Source: Hymenobacter armeniacus (GTDB lineage: Bacteria > Bacteroidota > Bacteroidia > Cytophagales > Hymenobacteraceae). Taken from it: a DNA stretch of 64,000 nucleotides. The stretch is taken from assembly GCF_014699055.1 (NCBI RefSeq), contig NZ_JACXAC010000006.1, positions 496,001 through 560,000 of the forward strand, given 5' to 3'. The notes below the pieces were generated by a model. That model had not been told where the DNA came from. It made no database searches and saw nothing but the letters and a program-made list of their open reading frames with translations. How positions within the stretch are numbered: position 1 is the first letter of the stretch; every line of letters begins with the position of its first letter. A program made the translations under genes and the position numbers. Positions 43,899 to 52,577 of this stretch are shown in pieces.

Positions 43899-45305
43899 TT
43901 ACAGTGCCCGCAGCTCCTCGTCCGCTGCTTTCAGCCGGGCTTTGGTGGCATTGAGTTCTTGGCGCAGGCGCTCGCGCAGCCGGGGCAGGTTCAGGGCGCG
44001 CAGGGCGGCCTGGGCGGCGTTGTCGGGGCGCACCGCGGTGAGGCTGGGCGTGCCGCTGGGCACGAGGGCCAGCGAGCTCAGGCTCAGGGCCAGCTCGGCG
44101 TAGTCCTGGTAGGGCGGGCACGAAATCACGGGCACGTTCACGGTGGCCGCCAGGGCGCCGCCGAGGCCGGCCACGGCGAGGACGACGCCGGGCTCCAGGC
44201 TGTTGTTCCAGATTTCGGCCATGCCGGCAAGGGCTTCGCCGAAGTTAAGGGCCGAAGCCACGCGCAACTGGGTGAAGACGTCGTAGCCGTCGAACTGCCG
44301 GCGGAGTTGCTCGCAATGCTCCTTGTCGGCCGGCGAGTCCATCACAATGTTCACCCAGGCGTCCTTCATCAGGCCGGCCTGCACGAGGTTGGCCAGCATG
44401 CGGGCGCGGGCGTCCTGGCGGCCGGTGTGGGGGGCGTCGGGGCCGTGGGTGTCGGCCGTGGGCAGGGCCTCGCCGGTGATGCGCTGATAGATGTCGAGGT
44501 AGCGGCGGCTGGCTTCCTGCGCTACTTCCGGGGTGAGGGCGCGCGGGTACTGGCCGTCTTTTTTGTTGGCAATGAGCCACTGACGGACGTACTCCTTGTC
44601 CATTTGCTCGGCCGTTTCGGGGTTCTTGGCGTAGTCCTCTGCCGCCCAGAAGCGGGAGGAGTCCGGCGTGTGCATCTCGTCGATGAGAATCAGCTTGCCG
44701 TTCAGCAGGCCAAACTCGTACTTGGTATCGACCAGAATGATGCCCTTTTCGGCCAGCAGCTGCGAGCCCACGGCAAAGAGCATCTGGGCTTTCACGGCCA
44801 TTTGGTCGTACAGCTCCTTCGTCACCCAGCCTTCGCTCACCAGGTTGTCGGGCGTGATTTCGCGGTCCGATTCCTCCTTCGTCGTCGGCGTCACGATGGC
44901 CTGCGGGAAGGGCTGGTGCTTGGTCATCCCATCGGGCACGGTCACGCCCGAAAACGTGCGCTGGCCGGCCTGGTAGCCGCGCCACATCGAGCCCGTCAGG
45001 TACTGGCGCACCACCATTTCCACCTTAATGGGCGCGGCCTCCTTCACCAGCATGGCGTTGGCGTCCACAAGTTTGATGACGTGGTTCGGAATGATGTGGG
45101 CCGTCTTTTCAAACCAGAAGTTGGCCAGGCCATTCAGCACGGCGCCTTTGTGCGGGATGGCCGTTTCGAGCACGCTGTCGAAGGCCGAGAGGCGGTCCGT
45201 CACGATGATGAGGCGGTCGCCACTGGGCGCGCGCAGGCTGTCGCGCACCTTGCCCCGGTGTAGCAATGGAAGTTGAGGAGTGGCGAAGTGGGTGAGGGTG
45301 TTCAT
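43899..45305 (-). CDS. purC: SAICAR synthetase fused to a degenerate PurE-like domain
   Basis: A 468-residue fusion. Residues about 1-305 are PurC: LLHRGKVRDSLRAPSGDRLI, TDRLSAFDSVLETAIPHKGA, ILVDTKYEFGLL and EMHTPDSSRFW. Residues about 315-445 are PurE-like (VNIVMDSPADKEHCEQLRRQ, then VAGLGGALAATVNVPVISCP and ALVPSGTPSL), giving the PAICS order seen in animals. The PurE active-site motif SAH(R/K) is replaced: the segment reads VASALNFG, so the catalytic His and Lys/Arg are missing, and the GSxSD loop is altered to MDSPAD. The carboxylase half may be structural or inactive. Confidence 0.9.
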   Translation of the reverse strand: MNTLTHFATPQLPLLHRGKVRDSLRAPSGDRLIIVTDRLSAFDSVLETAIPHKGAVLNGLANFWFEKTAHIIPNHVIKLVDANAMLVKEAAPIKVEMVVRQYLTGSMWRGYQAGQRTFSGVTVPDGMTKHQPFPQAIVTPTTKEESDREITPDNLVSEGWVTKELYDQMAVKAQMLFAVGSQLLAEKGIILVDTKYEFGLLNGKLILIDEMHTPDSSRFWAAEDYAKNPETAEQMDKEYVRQWLIANKKDGQYPRALTPEVAQEASRRYLDIYQRITGEALPTADTHGPDAPHTGRQDARARMLANLVQAGLMKDAWVNIVMDSPADKEHCEQLRRQFDGYDVFTQLRVASALNFGEALAGMAEIWNNSLEPGVVLAVAGLGGALAATVNVPVISCPPYQDYAELALSLSSLALVPSGTPSLTAVRPDNAAQAALRALNLPRLRERLRQELNATKARLKAADEELRAL

Positions 45306-45348
45306 TGAGCGACGTTTCTGCAGGGCTGGTTCTGGGCGAGAAAGGGGA

Positions 45349-46326
45349 CTACTTCTGAGTGGCTAATTCCGCCGCGGGTGTGGCGGCACTGCGCGCGTGG
45401 GCAATGTGCGCCACGATGTTCTTAAAAATGCGAAGCCCCTCCCCTTCCTCACCGGCGTGGGGGTTTTGGCGCCGGCGCCGCGCCCAGTCCGGGTGGTTGT
45501 AGGCCGACAAAAACGCCTCGGGGTGCGGCATCAGGCCAAACACCTGGCCCGTGGGGTCCGTCAGGCCGGCGCAGTTCAGGGCCGCGCCGTTGGGGTTGAA
45601 GGGGTACACGTGGGTGCCGTCGCCGTTGGCGTCGAGGTAGCTCAGGCAGTTGAGGCCGCTGGCTTCGATGCGCTGCTGCAGGGCGGCGTCCGGAATCACG
45701 AGGCGGCCTTCGCCGTGGCGCACGGGCACCTCCAGCGTGTCGATGCCTGTGAGGAAGGGCGTGGTGGTGTTGGGGTTCACGCGCAGCGTCACCCACCGGT
45801 CTTCGTAGCGGCCGCTGGCGTTGTGGGTCAGGGTCACTTCGGGGGTCACGTTGCCGCCCAGGTTGGGCAGCAGGCCCAGCTTCACGAGCACCTGAAAGCC
45901 GTTGCAGATGCCGAGCACAAACTTGCCGTCGGCGATGAACTGCCGGATGTCGTCGAGCAGCGTGCGGCCATTGGCGCCGGTCTGGCGGTAGCGCAGCTTA
46001 TTGGCCAGCACCACGCCCGAGCCCAGGTCGTCGCCGAAGGAAAAGCCGCCGGGGAAGTTCAGAACATCAAAATCGTGGATGCTCACTTGCCCGTGCAGCA
46101 CTTGGTTGAGGTGCACGATGGTGGGCTCGGCGCCCGCCAGACGATAGGCGGCCGCAAATTCTTCTTCGCAGTTGATGCCAAAGCCGGTCAGAATCAGGGC
46201 GCGCACGGCGGCGGAGGCACCGCCGGCCTGGGTTTGTGCTTCCGATTGAACTTTATGTGCTGCCTCCTGGGCTTCTTGTACCATTTCTAAAGTGTTTTGG
46301 GCCGATGGGTTGTCGTCTTGTGCCAT
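45349..46326 (-). CDS. purQ: FGAM synthase glutaminase subunit
   Basis: A 325-residue class I glutamine amidotransferase, longer than usual PurQ (about 225) because of an N-terminal about 38-residue extension and a C-terminal segment. The nucleophile Cys is in FVLGICNGFQVLVKLGLL; PHPEAFLSAYNHPDW carries the catalytic His and Glu. It supplies ammonia to PurL. Its ATG overlaps the purL stop by one base, so the pair is translationally coupled. Confidence 0.95.
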   Translation of the reverse strand: MAQDDNPSAQNTLEMVQEAQEAAHKVQSEAQTQAGGASAAVRALILTGFGINCEEEFAAAYRLAGAEPTIVHLNQVLHGQVSIHDFDVLNFPGGFSFGDDLGSGVVLANKLRYRQTGANGRTLLDDIRQFIADGKFVLGICNGFQVLVKLGLLPNLGGNVTPEVTLTHNASGRYEDRWVTLRVNPNTTTPFLTGIDTLEVPVRHGEGRLVIPDAALQQRIEASGLNCLSYLDANGDGTHVYPFNPNGAALNCAGLTDPTGQVFGLMPHPEAFLSAYNHPDWARRRRQNPHAGEEGEGLRIFKNIVAHIAHARSAATPAAELATQK

Positions 46327-49300
46327 TACACAGCGGGCGGGTGGTTGAGGTGGGCCACTTCGCCCACGCCCAGCAGCTGATTCACCGGCCCGTTGCTCCA
46401 GATGCTGCGCAAGGTGGCCGCATCGGCCGAAATCACCGTGCTGCCCGCGTGCCGCACCAGCAGCCGCGCTTCTTTGGTTACCAGGCCCAGGCGGGTGGCC
46501 CGCTGGCCCAGCAGCTGCTCAAACGCCACCACGTCTTCGGGCGCCACCGTGGCCAGGAAGCGCGAGTGCGATTCTGAAAACAGCTGCACCGGCAGCGGCA
46601 GGCCCGTGGCGGGCAGCTCAATGCTGGCGCCGCAGTCGTAGCCGAAGGTGCACTCGGCCAGGGCCACGGCCAGGCCGCCGTCGCTCAGGTCGTGGCAGGA
46701 CTGAATCAGGTGCTGGTCGTTGGCCTGGCCCACGAGGGTGTACAGCGCCTTGGCTTTCTCGAAATCAACCTTGGGCACGTTGGCGCCCAGCTGGCCGTGC
46801 AGGGCGTAGTATTCGGAGCCGCCCAACTCGTCGTAGGTTTCGCCCAGCAGGTACACCACATCATCGGCCTGCTTGAAGTCGGAGGTGATGGCGCGGCGCA
46901 CGTCTTCCATCTTGGCCGTCATCGAGTAGAGCACGGTGGGAGGCACCGAAATCTTCACGCCGTCGGCCTTGAAGTCGTTTTTCATCGAGTCCTTACCGCT
47001 GGTGAGCGGGATGCAGTAGGCCGCCGTGGCGTCGCGCAGGGCCTCGCACATGCGCACCAGCTTGGCCAGTTTCTGCTTGCCGTCGGAGTTCGTCGTGGCG
47101 TCGTACACCGAATCGGGTACGCAGAAATTGTCGTTTACCGACCAGAAAATGCCGTCGCCGGGCGTCAGGTTCGGCAGCTTGCCGCCCACCGCAATAATCT
47201 GGCGCACGGCCTCGTCAAACGAGCCGGCCGACATGTGGTAGGCGTCCAAATCGCCGTAGCGCGGCAGGATGCCGTTGCTCACGGCCACGCCCTCCCAGCT
47301 CTCGAAATTGAAGCGCACCACGGCCGCGTCCTGCGGGGCTTGGCCGGTGGCGCCCATCAGGGGCTTCACAATGGTGCGGCCCTTCACCTCGTGGTCGTAC
47401 TGCCGAATGACCGACTCGCGCGAGCAGATATTGAGCGAGCCCAGCAGCTGGCCCAGCGTGGGGGTGTAGTCGGTAGCAGCCGGAATCTCCGGCTCCGCAG
47501 CGGCGGGTTTGGTCCACTCCGCTTCCAGGATTTTGCGCGGCACGCCCTCGTGCAAAAACTCCATGTTCAGCCGGGCCACCGGGGCGCCATCGAAGCGCAC
47601 GTCCAGGAAACCGTCGGCGGTGAAGTAGCCGATGTCCGTCAGCTCCACCTCCATTTCCTGGCCCAGCGCCAGCAAGTCGGCCATCTTGCCGGGCTCCACC
47701 ACCAGCGTAAACCGCTCCTGCGACTCGCTCACGAAAATCTCCCAGGGCCGCAGGCCGGGGTATTTCAGCGGCACGCGCTCCAGCTCCACCACTGCGCCGC
47801 CCGAGATGCCGGCCAGCTCGCCTACGGACGATGAGAGGCCGCCCGCGCCGTTGTCAGTGCTGCATTTCAGCAGGCCGCGGCGGGCCGCCAGCAGCAGGAA
47901 ATCCATCGCCAGCTTCTGGGTGATGGGCGAGCCGATTTGCACGGCTGTGGCGGGCGCGGTTTCGTCTAGCTCAATCGAGGAGAACGTAGCTCCGTGAATA
48001 CCGTCCTTACCTACCCGGCCACCGGCCATGATGATACGGTCGCCGGCATCGATAATTTTCTCCCAGGAGTCTTTGCCCGCGAATTGCATGGGCATCACCG
48101 CGCCGGTGCCGCAATACACCAGCGGCTTGCCGGCGTACCGGTCGTCGAACACAATGGCGCCGTTCACCGTCGGCACGCCCGACTTGTTGCCGCCGTCCTC
48201 AATGCCCTTGCGCACGCCTTCCAGAATGCGGCGCGGGTGCAGCTGCCCGGTCAGCAGCGGCCCGTCGTACTGCGGGTTGCCGAAGCACAGCACGTTGGTG
48301 TTGAACAGCAGCCGCGCCCCCCCAATGCCGGTGGCCAGCGGGTCGCGGTTGTTGCCCAAAATGCCTGTGATGGCCCCGCCGTAGGGGTCAATGGCCGAGG
48401 GCGAGTTGTGCGTTTCCACCTTCCACACAAACAGCGAATCGGGGTTGATGCGCACCGCGCCGGCGTTGTCCGAAAACACCTTAATCAGCCAGTCGTTGCC
48501 GTTGGCGCGCAGTTTGCGGTCCACTTCCGACGTGGCGTTTTTGATGTATGTTTTGAAGAGCGAATCAATCTGCTTTTCCTCGCCCGTTTCGGTGTCCTTG
48601 TAATTGATAATGGCCGCAAACTCCTTGTGCTTGCAGTGCTCCGACCACGTTTGGGCAATGATTTCCAGCTCGCAGTCGGTGGGGTCGGCGGGCAGGGCGG
48701 CGGCCTTCCGCTCCTCTTGTGTCTCAGGGGCAGCGAAGTAGTCGCGCACGGCGCGCATTTCCTCCAGGTTCAGCGCGTAGATGTTCTCCTTCGAGAGCTG
48801 CAGCAGCTCCGCGTCGCTCAGACCAGTGAGCGAAACAACCTCGGTAATGGCTTCGGCGCCGCCCCCGGGGCGCGGCGTGTAGTCGCGGATGCCATCGGCC
48901 ACGCGGCCCACTTCCAGCCAGTTGATGAGCTTGTTGCCGAGCAGCTCTTCGGCAATGCGGCGCAGGTCGTCGGCCGGTAGGTCGTTTTCGAGCAGGTAGA
49001 GCTTCTTGCTGAAGATGTGCTGGGTGTGCACGTCCAGCGGCTCGTTCAGCAGGTCGGCCAGGGCGTTTTGGGCCGAGGTGCCTTCGTCGTCGGTCACGCC
49101 AGGGCGGCGGGCCTCCAGGATGTAAGTGGCGTAGCCATCGGCGCCGCTCAACTCGTTCAAGCGCACCTCATGCAGCACCGGGTCGGCGAGGCAGCGGGTG
49201 GCGAAGTCCCGCAGCTGGGTTTCGCTGAGGGGGTAGCGCACCGTGTAGAGGGCGGCGCTGCGCACGCGGCCGGTGCGCAGGCCCAGGTGGCGGGCGGCGG

Positions 49301-49391
49301 CTTCGGCCACGCGCTGGCCGTCGCCGTCGTGCTGGCCGGGTTTCAGCGTGAGCTGAATGGTGTGGGTGCTTTGGGCGGTGTTGTCGGACAT
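46326..49391 (-). CDS. purL: FGAM synthase, PurS-PurL fused
   Basis: A 1021-residue protein, intermediate between the small PurL (about 740) and the large all-in-one form (about 1300). The N-terminal about 130 residues look PurS-like (TIQLTLKPGQHDGDGQRVAE, YPLSETQLRDFATRCLADPV). The PurL core has LPADPTDCELEIIAQTWSEH, KVETHNSPSAIDPYGGAITG and DGGNKSGVPTVNGAIVFDDR. The glutaminase domain is supplied separately by PurQ. It is the first gene of the pur operon. Confidence 0.95.
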   Translation of the reverse strand: MSDNTAQSTHTIQLTLKPGQHDGDGQRVAEAAARHLGLRTGRVRSAALYTVRYPLSETQLRDFATRCLADPVLHEVRLNELSGADGYATYILEARRPGVTDDEGTSAQNALADLLNEPLDVHTQHIFSKKLYLLENDLPADDLRRIAEELLGNKLINWLEVGRVADGIRDYTPRPGGGAEAITEVVSLTGLSDAELLQLSKENIYALNLEEMRAVRDYFAAPETQEERKAAALPADPTDCELEIIAQTWSEHCKHKEFAAIINYKDTETGEEKQIDSLFKTYIKNATSEVDRKLRANGNDWLIKVFSDNAGAVRINPDSLFVWKVETHNSPSAIDPYGGAITGILGNNRDPLATGIGGARLLFNTNVLCFGNPQYDGPLLTGQLHPRRILEGVRKGIEDGGNKSGVPTVNGAIVFDDRYAGKPLVYCGTGAVMPMQFAGKDSWEKIIDAGDRIIMAGGRVGKDGIHGATFSSIELDETAPATAVQIGSPITQKLAMDFLLLAARRGLLKCSTDNGAGGLSSSVGELAGISGGAVVELERVPLKYPGLRPWEIFVSESQERFTLVVEPGKMADLLALGQEMEVELTDIGYFTADGFLDVRFDGAPVARLNMEFLHEGVPRKILEAEWTKPAAAEPEIPAATDYTPTLGQLLGSLNICSRESVIRQYDHEVKGRTIVKPLMGATGQAPQDAAVVRFNFESWEGVAVSNGILPRYGDLDAYHMSAGSFDEAVRQIIAVGGKLPNLTPGDGIFWSVNDNFCVPDSVYDATTNSDGKQKLAKLVRMCEALRDATAAYCIPLTSGKDSMKNDFKADGVKISVPPTVLYSMTAKMEDVRRAITSDFKQADDVVYLLGETYDELGGSEYYALHGQLGANVPKVDFEKAKALYTLVGQANDQHLIQSCHDLSDGGLAVALAECTFGYDCGASIELPATGLPLPVQLFSESHSRFLATVAPEDVVAFEQLLGQRATRLGLVTKEARLLVRHAGSTVISADAATLRSIWSNGPVNQLLGVGEVAHLNHPPAV

Positions 49392-49419
49392 TGATGCTAT
49401 TCAGAATGTCAGAGAGACG

Positions 49420-49546
49420 ACGTCATGCTGAGCGCAGCGCAGCGGAGCCGAAGCATCTCTACTTCATTAGTAAACCTTCTCTATTGCAACGAAGCGGGAG
49501 AGATGCTTTGGTCTCTGCTTGATTCGCAGAATACTCAGCATGACGT
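49420..49546. repeat. degenerate inverted-repeat element, TGCTGAGCGCAG family
   Basis: Arms about 49420-49460 and 49499-49546 share CGTCATGCTGAG / CTCAGCATGACG at the ends and AGCATCTCT / AGAGATGCT inside, with unmatched insertions between. It is an older copy of the 8934 element, between pyrE and purL. Confidence 0.85.
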
Positions 49547-49564
49547 TCTTATTATTGCTCGCAA

Positions 49565-50194
49565 CTAAAACGCTTTCTCCGGCCGGCTGCCCGGCTTCAC
49601 CACCGGCACGCCGGCGGCACAGAGCGGGCAGGCATCGGGCTGGTAGGTGGCCGCTTGCACCGAGAGCAGCGCAAAGTGCGGAAAGTCGAGCCCGCCGGTG
49701 CCGCCGGTGCGGTCGATGAGCGAGGCCACGCCCAGCACCTCGGCGCCCAGCTCGCGCAGCACGCGGGCCACTTCCAGTGTGCTTTTGCCGGTGGTCACCA
49801 CGTCTTCGGCAATGATGACTTTCTCGCCCGGGGCCACCGCAAAGCCGCGGCGCAGGGTCATCTGCCCCTCGGCGTCGCGCTCGGTGAAGATGCCGGGCAC
49901 GCCCAGCTGCCGGGCCAGCTCGTAGCCTATCACCACGCCGCCCATGGCCGGGCCCACCACCACGTCGGGCTGCAGGTCGGCGGCCTGAATCTGGCCGGCC
50001 AGCGAGGCCGCGGCCGGGGCGGCCAGGTCGGGGCGGCGCAGGAAGCGGGCGCACTGCACGTAGGTATCGGAGTGCAGGCCCGACGACAGCCGGAAGTGCC
50101 CGCGCAGCAGGGCGTCTTCCTGCCGCAGCTGCTGCTCCAGCAGCTCGGCGTCGAGGGCAATGGCGGAAAGCGGGTTGTCGGGGGGTGAAGTCAT
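49565..50194 (-). CDS. pyrE: orotate phosphoribosyltransferase
   Basis: A 209-residue type I PRTase. VIIAEDVVTTGKSTLEVARV is the PRPP-binding loop and the catalytic flexible loop precedes it (FTERDAEGQMTLRRGFAV). It converts orotate to OMP. It follows pyrF after a terminator-like hairpin. Confidence 0.93.
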   Translation of the reverse strand: MTSPPDNPLSAIALDAELLEQQLRQEDALLRGHFRLSSGLHSDTYVQCARFLRRPDLAAPAAASLAGQIQAADLQPDVVVGPAMGGVVIGYELARQLGVPGIFTERDAEGQMTLRRGFAVAPGEKVIIAEDVVTTGKSTLEVARVLRELGAEVLGVASLIDRTGGTGGLDFPHFALLSVQAATYQPDACPLCAAGVPVVKPGSRPEKAF

Positions 50195-50219
50195 TGGCTG
50201 AGGAGAGGTAAAAACGCAA

Positions 50220-50241
50220 AAAGCCGCGGTGAAGCGGCTTT
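50220..50241 (-). terminator. terminator-like hairpin between pyrF and pyrE
   Basis: Perfect 8-bp arms (50220-50227 and 50234-50241) with a 6-nt loop; on the minus strand a T-run follows. It could reduce read-through from pyrF into pyrE. Confidence 0.55.
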
Positions 50242-50245
50242 GGGG

Positions 50246-51025
50246 TTAGGCGGGTTGCGGGCTCGTCACGGCCCGGTAGTGGTTGATTTCTTCTTGCAGT
50301 TCGCGGGCGGCGGCACCGGCGTCTTTGGCCTGCCAAATGCCCCGCGACGAGTTTATCAGCAGGCCGCTGCCGTCTTTGCGCAGACCCGCCCGCAGGGTGG
50401 CCGACAAGTCGCCGCCCTGCGCGCCAATGCCCGGCACCAGGAACCATTGCTCGGGGCAGGCGGCGCGGAGCTTGGCCACGGTGGCGGGCTCCGTAGCGCC
50501 CACCACCAGGCCCACCGTCGACTCGGTCAGCTCCTCGTCCATCAGGCGGGCCAGGCGGGCAGCCCAGTCGCTGATGGAGCCGCCCCGCGTCATGGCCGCG
50601 TCCTGCAGGCCGTGCACGGGCTTGTTGGAGGTTTTGGCCAGGGAGAATACTACTTTGCCGGGCCGGGCAAAGGGCCGGATGGTGTCGTCGCCCATGTAGG
50701 GGTTCACGGTCACGCCGTCGGCGCCCACCACGTCGTAGGCGAAGCGGGCGTACTGCTCGGCGGTGTTGGCGATGTCGCCGAATTTGCCATCCAGAATCAC
50801 GGGGATGTCCGTGGGGATGCTGCGCACGGTTTGCTGGAGCAGGGCCACTCCGTTTTCACGGCTCAGAAAGAAGGCCAGATTGGGCTTGAAGGCGGCCGCG
50901 TAGGCGGCCGTCTCGGTTATTACTTCGTGCATGCGCTGCGCCACGGCGGCATCGTCGCCCGTGGGGTCGAGGCCCACGCACAGCAGGGAATTAGCAGTCT
51001 GAACACGGGTGATGAGCTTTTGCAT
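50246..51025 (-). CDS. pyrF: orotidine-5'-phosphate decarboxylase (type 2)
   Basis: A 259-residue OMP decarboxylase of the longer type 2. Motifs: LLCVGLDPTGDDAAVAQRMH, FFLSRENGVALLQQTV, then the catalytic IPVILDGKFGDIANTAEQYA (Lys-Asp catalytic tetrad) and FLVPGIGAQGGDLS at the end. It makes UMP from OMP. It lies 49 bp after pyrD. Confidence 0.95.
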   Translation of the reverse strand: MQKLITRVQTANSLLCVGLDPTGDDAAVAQRMHEVITETAAYAAAFKPNLAFFLSRENGVALLQQTVRSIPTDIPVILDGKFGDIANTAEQYARFAYDVVGADGVTVNPYMGDDTIRPFARPGKVVFSLAKTSNKPVHGLQDAAMTRGGSISDWAARLARLMDEELTESTVGLVVGATEPATVAKLRAACPEQWFLVPGIGAQGGDLSATLRAGLRKDGSGLLINSSRGIWQAKDAGAAARELQEEINHYRAVTSPQPA

Positions 51026-51074
51026 GGCGGCGTGGTCGGTTGTGGGAATTTTGGGAGGGAGGGTGTGAAGCAGT

Positions 51075-51923
51075 TTATCGAGTTGCGGGGGCCATTTTCG
51101 CCACCTCGGCCGCGAGCCGCGCCGTGAGGCCCGGCGAGAGCCATTCGCCGCTGGCCACCTGCACGGCCTGGGCGCCCACGCGCAGGTAGTCCTGCACGTC
51201 GCGCAGCGTGAAAATGCCGCCCGTGCCGAAGATGGGCAGGTGCAGGTTGGCGTCGTTGGCCAGCTCCCACACGCAGCGCAGGGCCAGCGGCCGCAGCGCC
51301 TCGCCCGAGAGGCCGCCCACCAGGGGCGCGGCGCCGGAGTCGGCGGGCAGGTGCAGCACTTTCAGGGTGTTGGTGGCGGCCAGCGCGGTGGCGCCGCCTT
51401 CCTGGGCGCCCAGGGCCAGGCCCCGGATGTGGTCGGGCCACGGCGGCAGCTTCACTATCACGGCCGCGTCGGGACGCAGCTCGTTGCGCACGGCCTCGGT
51501 GGCTTCGCGCACGTAGCGGGCCGTGATGTCGGGGCCCGCGCCGGAGTGCGGCGCCGTGATGTACACTTCGAGGCCGGCAATCTGCTCGCCGGCTTCGCGC
51601 TGCAGGTAGCGCGCAATTTTGCGGAAGCCCGGCACGCCCGGCGCGGTCACGCTCACAAACACCGGCACGCCGAAGCGGCGCAGCCGCGGCAGGTGCTCCT
51701 GCACCAGCCCTTCGGCGCCTTCGGTGCGGATGTCGGTGCGGTTGAGCAGGGTTTGGTCGGCCACTTGCAGGATACCTTCGTCGCCGGGCAGGCCCGGGCG
51801 GGGCTCCATGGTCACGGTTTTGGTAAAAATCGCGCCCAGGTGCTCGCAACCGTCCCCGGCCAGGTCCCAGGGAGCGGTGGCCAGGCACACCGGATTTTGT
51901 AACGTAATGGCGCCGAGTTTCAT
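51075..51923 (-). CDS. pyrD: dihydroorotate dehydrogenase (class 1)
   Basis: About 282 residues from ATG 51923. The ORF runs further upstream, but that part is atypical. LQNPVCLATAPWDLAGDGCE, VFVSVTAPGVPGFRKIARYL, VIVKLPPWPDHIRGLALGAQ and FGTGGIFTLRDVQDYLRVGA fit the FMN-binding TIM barrel of class 1 enzymes. No PyrK-type gene is adjacent, so class 1A or a 1B without nearby PyrK remains open. It is the first gene of the pyrD-pyrF-pyrE set. Confidence 0.87.
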   Translation of the reverse strand: MKLGAITLQNPVCLATAPWDLAGDGCEHLGAIFTKTVTMEPRPGLPGDEGILQVADQTLLNRTDIRTEGAEGLVQEHLPRLRRFGVPVFVSVTAPGVPGFRKIARYLQREAGEQIAGLEVYITAPHSGAGPDITARYVREATEAVRNELRPDAAVIVKLPPWPDHIRGLALGAQEGGATALAATNTLKVLHLPADSGAAPLVGGLSGEALRPLALRCVWELANDANLHLPIFGTGGIFTLRDVQDYLRVGAQAVQVASGEWLSPGLTARLAAEVAKMAPATR

Positions 51924-52060
51924 GCTTCTTGTAGTTATCGACGGCTCGTTGGCGGTTGTCGGGCCGGATGCCGACCGCGGGCCGAGCCGCTTGCATTTAA
52001 TGAGTGAGGGAACAGCGCCGAAGCGCCGGAATACCTTATCTATCCAAACCAGACGTGCAT

Positions 52061-52089
52061 AAAAAAACCGTTTCGGAATCCGAAACGGT
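52061..52089 (-). terminator. intrinsic terminator upstream of pyrD
   Basis: Perfect 11-bp arms (52067-52077 and 52079-52089), followed on the minus strand by a seven-T run (52061-52067). It lies about 138 bp before the pyrD start. Confidence 0.8.
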
Positions 52090-52231
52090 AACGGGGCAAT
52101 AACCCAAAAAAACAGCGGCAATACCAGCAGAAAAATCGTGGAAACCGATGGCAGCGCAGACCTTCCGGTCTTCTCGCGGGCTGCTGCTGAGCAAGGTCCC
52201 GCGCTTCATCAACGGGTGTTTGGGGTGAAGC
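52061..52231 (-). ncRNA. candidate pyr leader / small RNA
   Basis: A predicted promoter (52238-52267) and an intrinsic terminator (52061-52089) on the minus strand enclose about 170 nt without a convincing ORF. The interval holds several stems, including an AGACC-GGAA-GGTCT tetraloop hairpin near 52163. It lies upstream of pyrD, so it may be an attenuated 5' leader; a stand-alone sRNA is the alternative. No known RNA family was recognised. Confidence 0.5.
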
Positions 52232-52237
52232 ACGATG

Positions 52238-52267
52238 CAAAATTAAGAAAGCATTACACCCGGCCAA
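52238..52267 (-). promoter_or_regulatory. Bacteroidota -33/-7 promoter
   Basis: On the minus strand TTG (52267-52265) and TAATTTTG (52245-52238) are separated by 19 bp, the exact Bacteroidota consensus spacing. Confidence 0.65.
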
Positions 52268-52460
52268 CCTCAGGTAATGTTAACTTTAAATTGTGCGAAA
52301 ATTTTCAGCCGGCGTTTTCGCCCTAACTGGCTAATCAGCGGATATTTCGGACTGTTTTTTTCACTTTAAAAAAAACTTGCTACTTCGTAACGCATTGCTT
52401 TGCAGCCACAAGCCGCCGTACCTTTAGCTTTCGCGTGCAGAAAGCTGCAAAGCATTCCTC

Positions 52461-52525
52461 CCGTCCGGCAACAGAAAAGGCCATGCAATACAAGGTATTG
52501 CATGGCCTTTTCTGTTGCCGGACGG
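52461..52525. repeat. perfect 31-bp hairpin downstream of the nuclease gene
   Basis: Arms 52461-52491 and 52495-52525 are perfectly complementary around a 3-nt loop (AAG). The core reads AAAAGGCCATGC / GCATGGCCTTTT, so it may act as a bidirectional terminator, but the stem is much longer than usual. The rest of the 310-bp interval 52268-52577 shows no gene. Confidence 0.93.
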
Positions 52526-52577
52526 CTTTCCGGTGTGTTGGTGAGGCGGAAGCCGTACCCGGTAGTCGAGCGCGCTA

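Noticed and set aside
51924..52121. Extended PyrD N-terminus
   Set aside because: The extra 66 residues are not like class 1 PyrD; the ATG at 51923 leads directly into the conserved barrel.
52061..52231. SRP RNA (4.5S) for the candidate ncRNA
   Set aside because: A GGAA tetraloop hairpin is present, but the flanking conserved internal-loop sequence of SRP RNA is not.
52036..52233. Short minus-strand ORF with GTG start before pyrD
   Set aside because: The start would coincide with the predicted transcript start and the frame crosses the terminator; composition looks non-coding.
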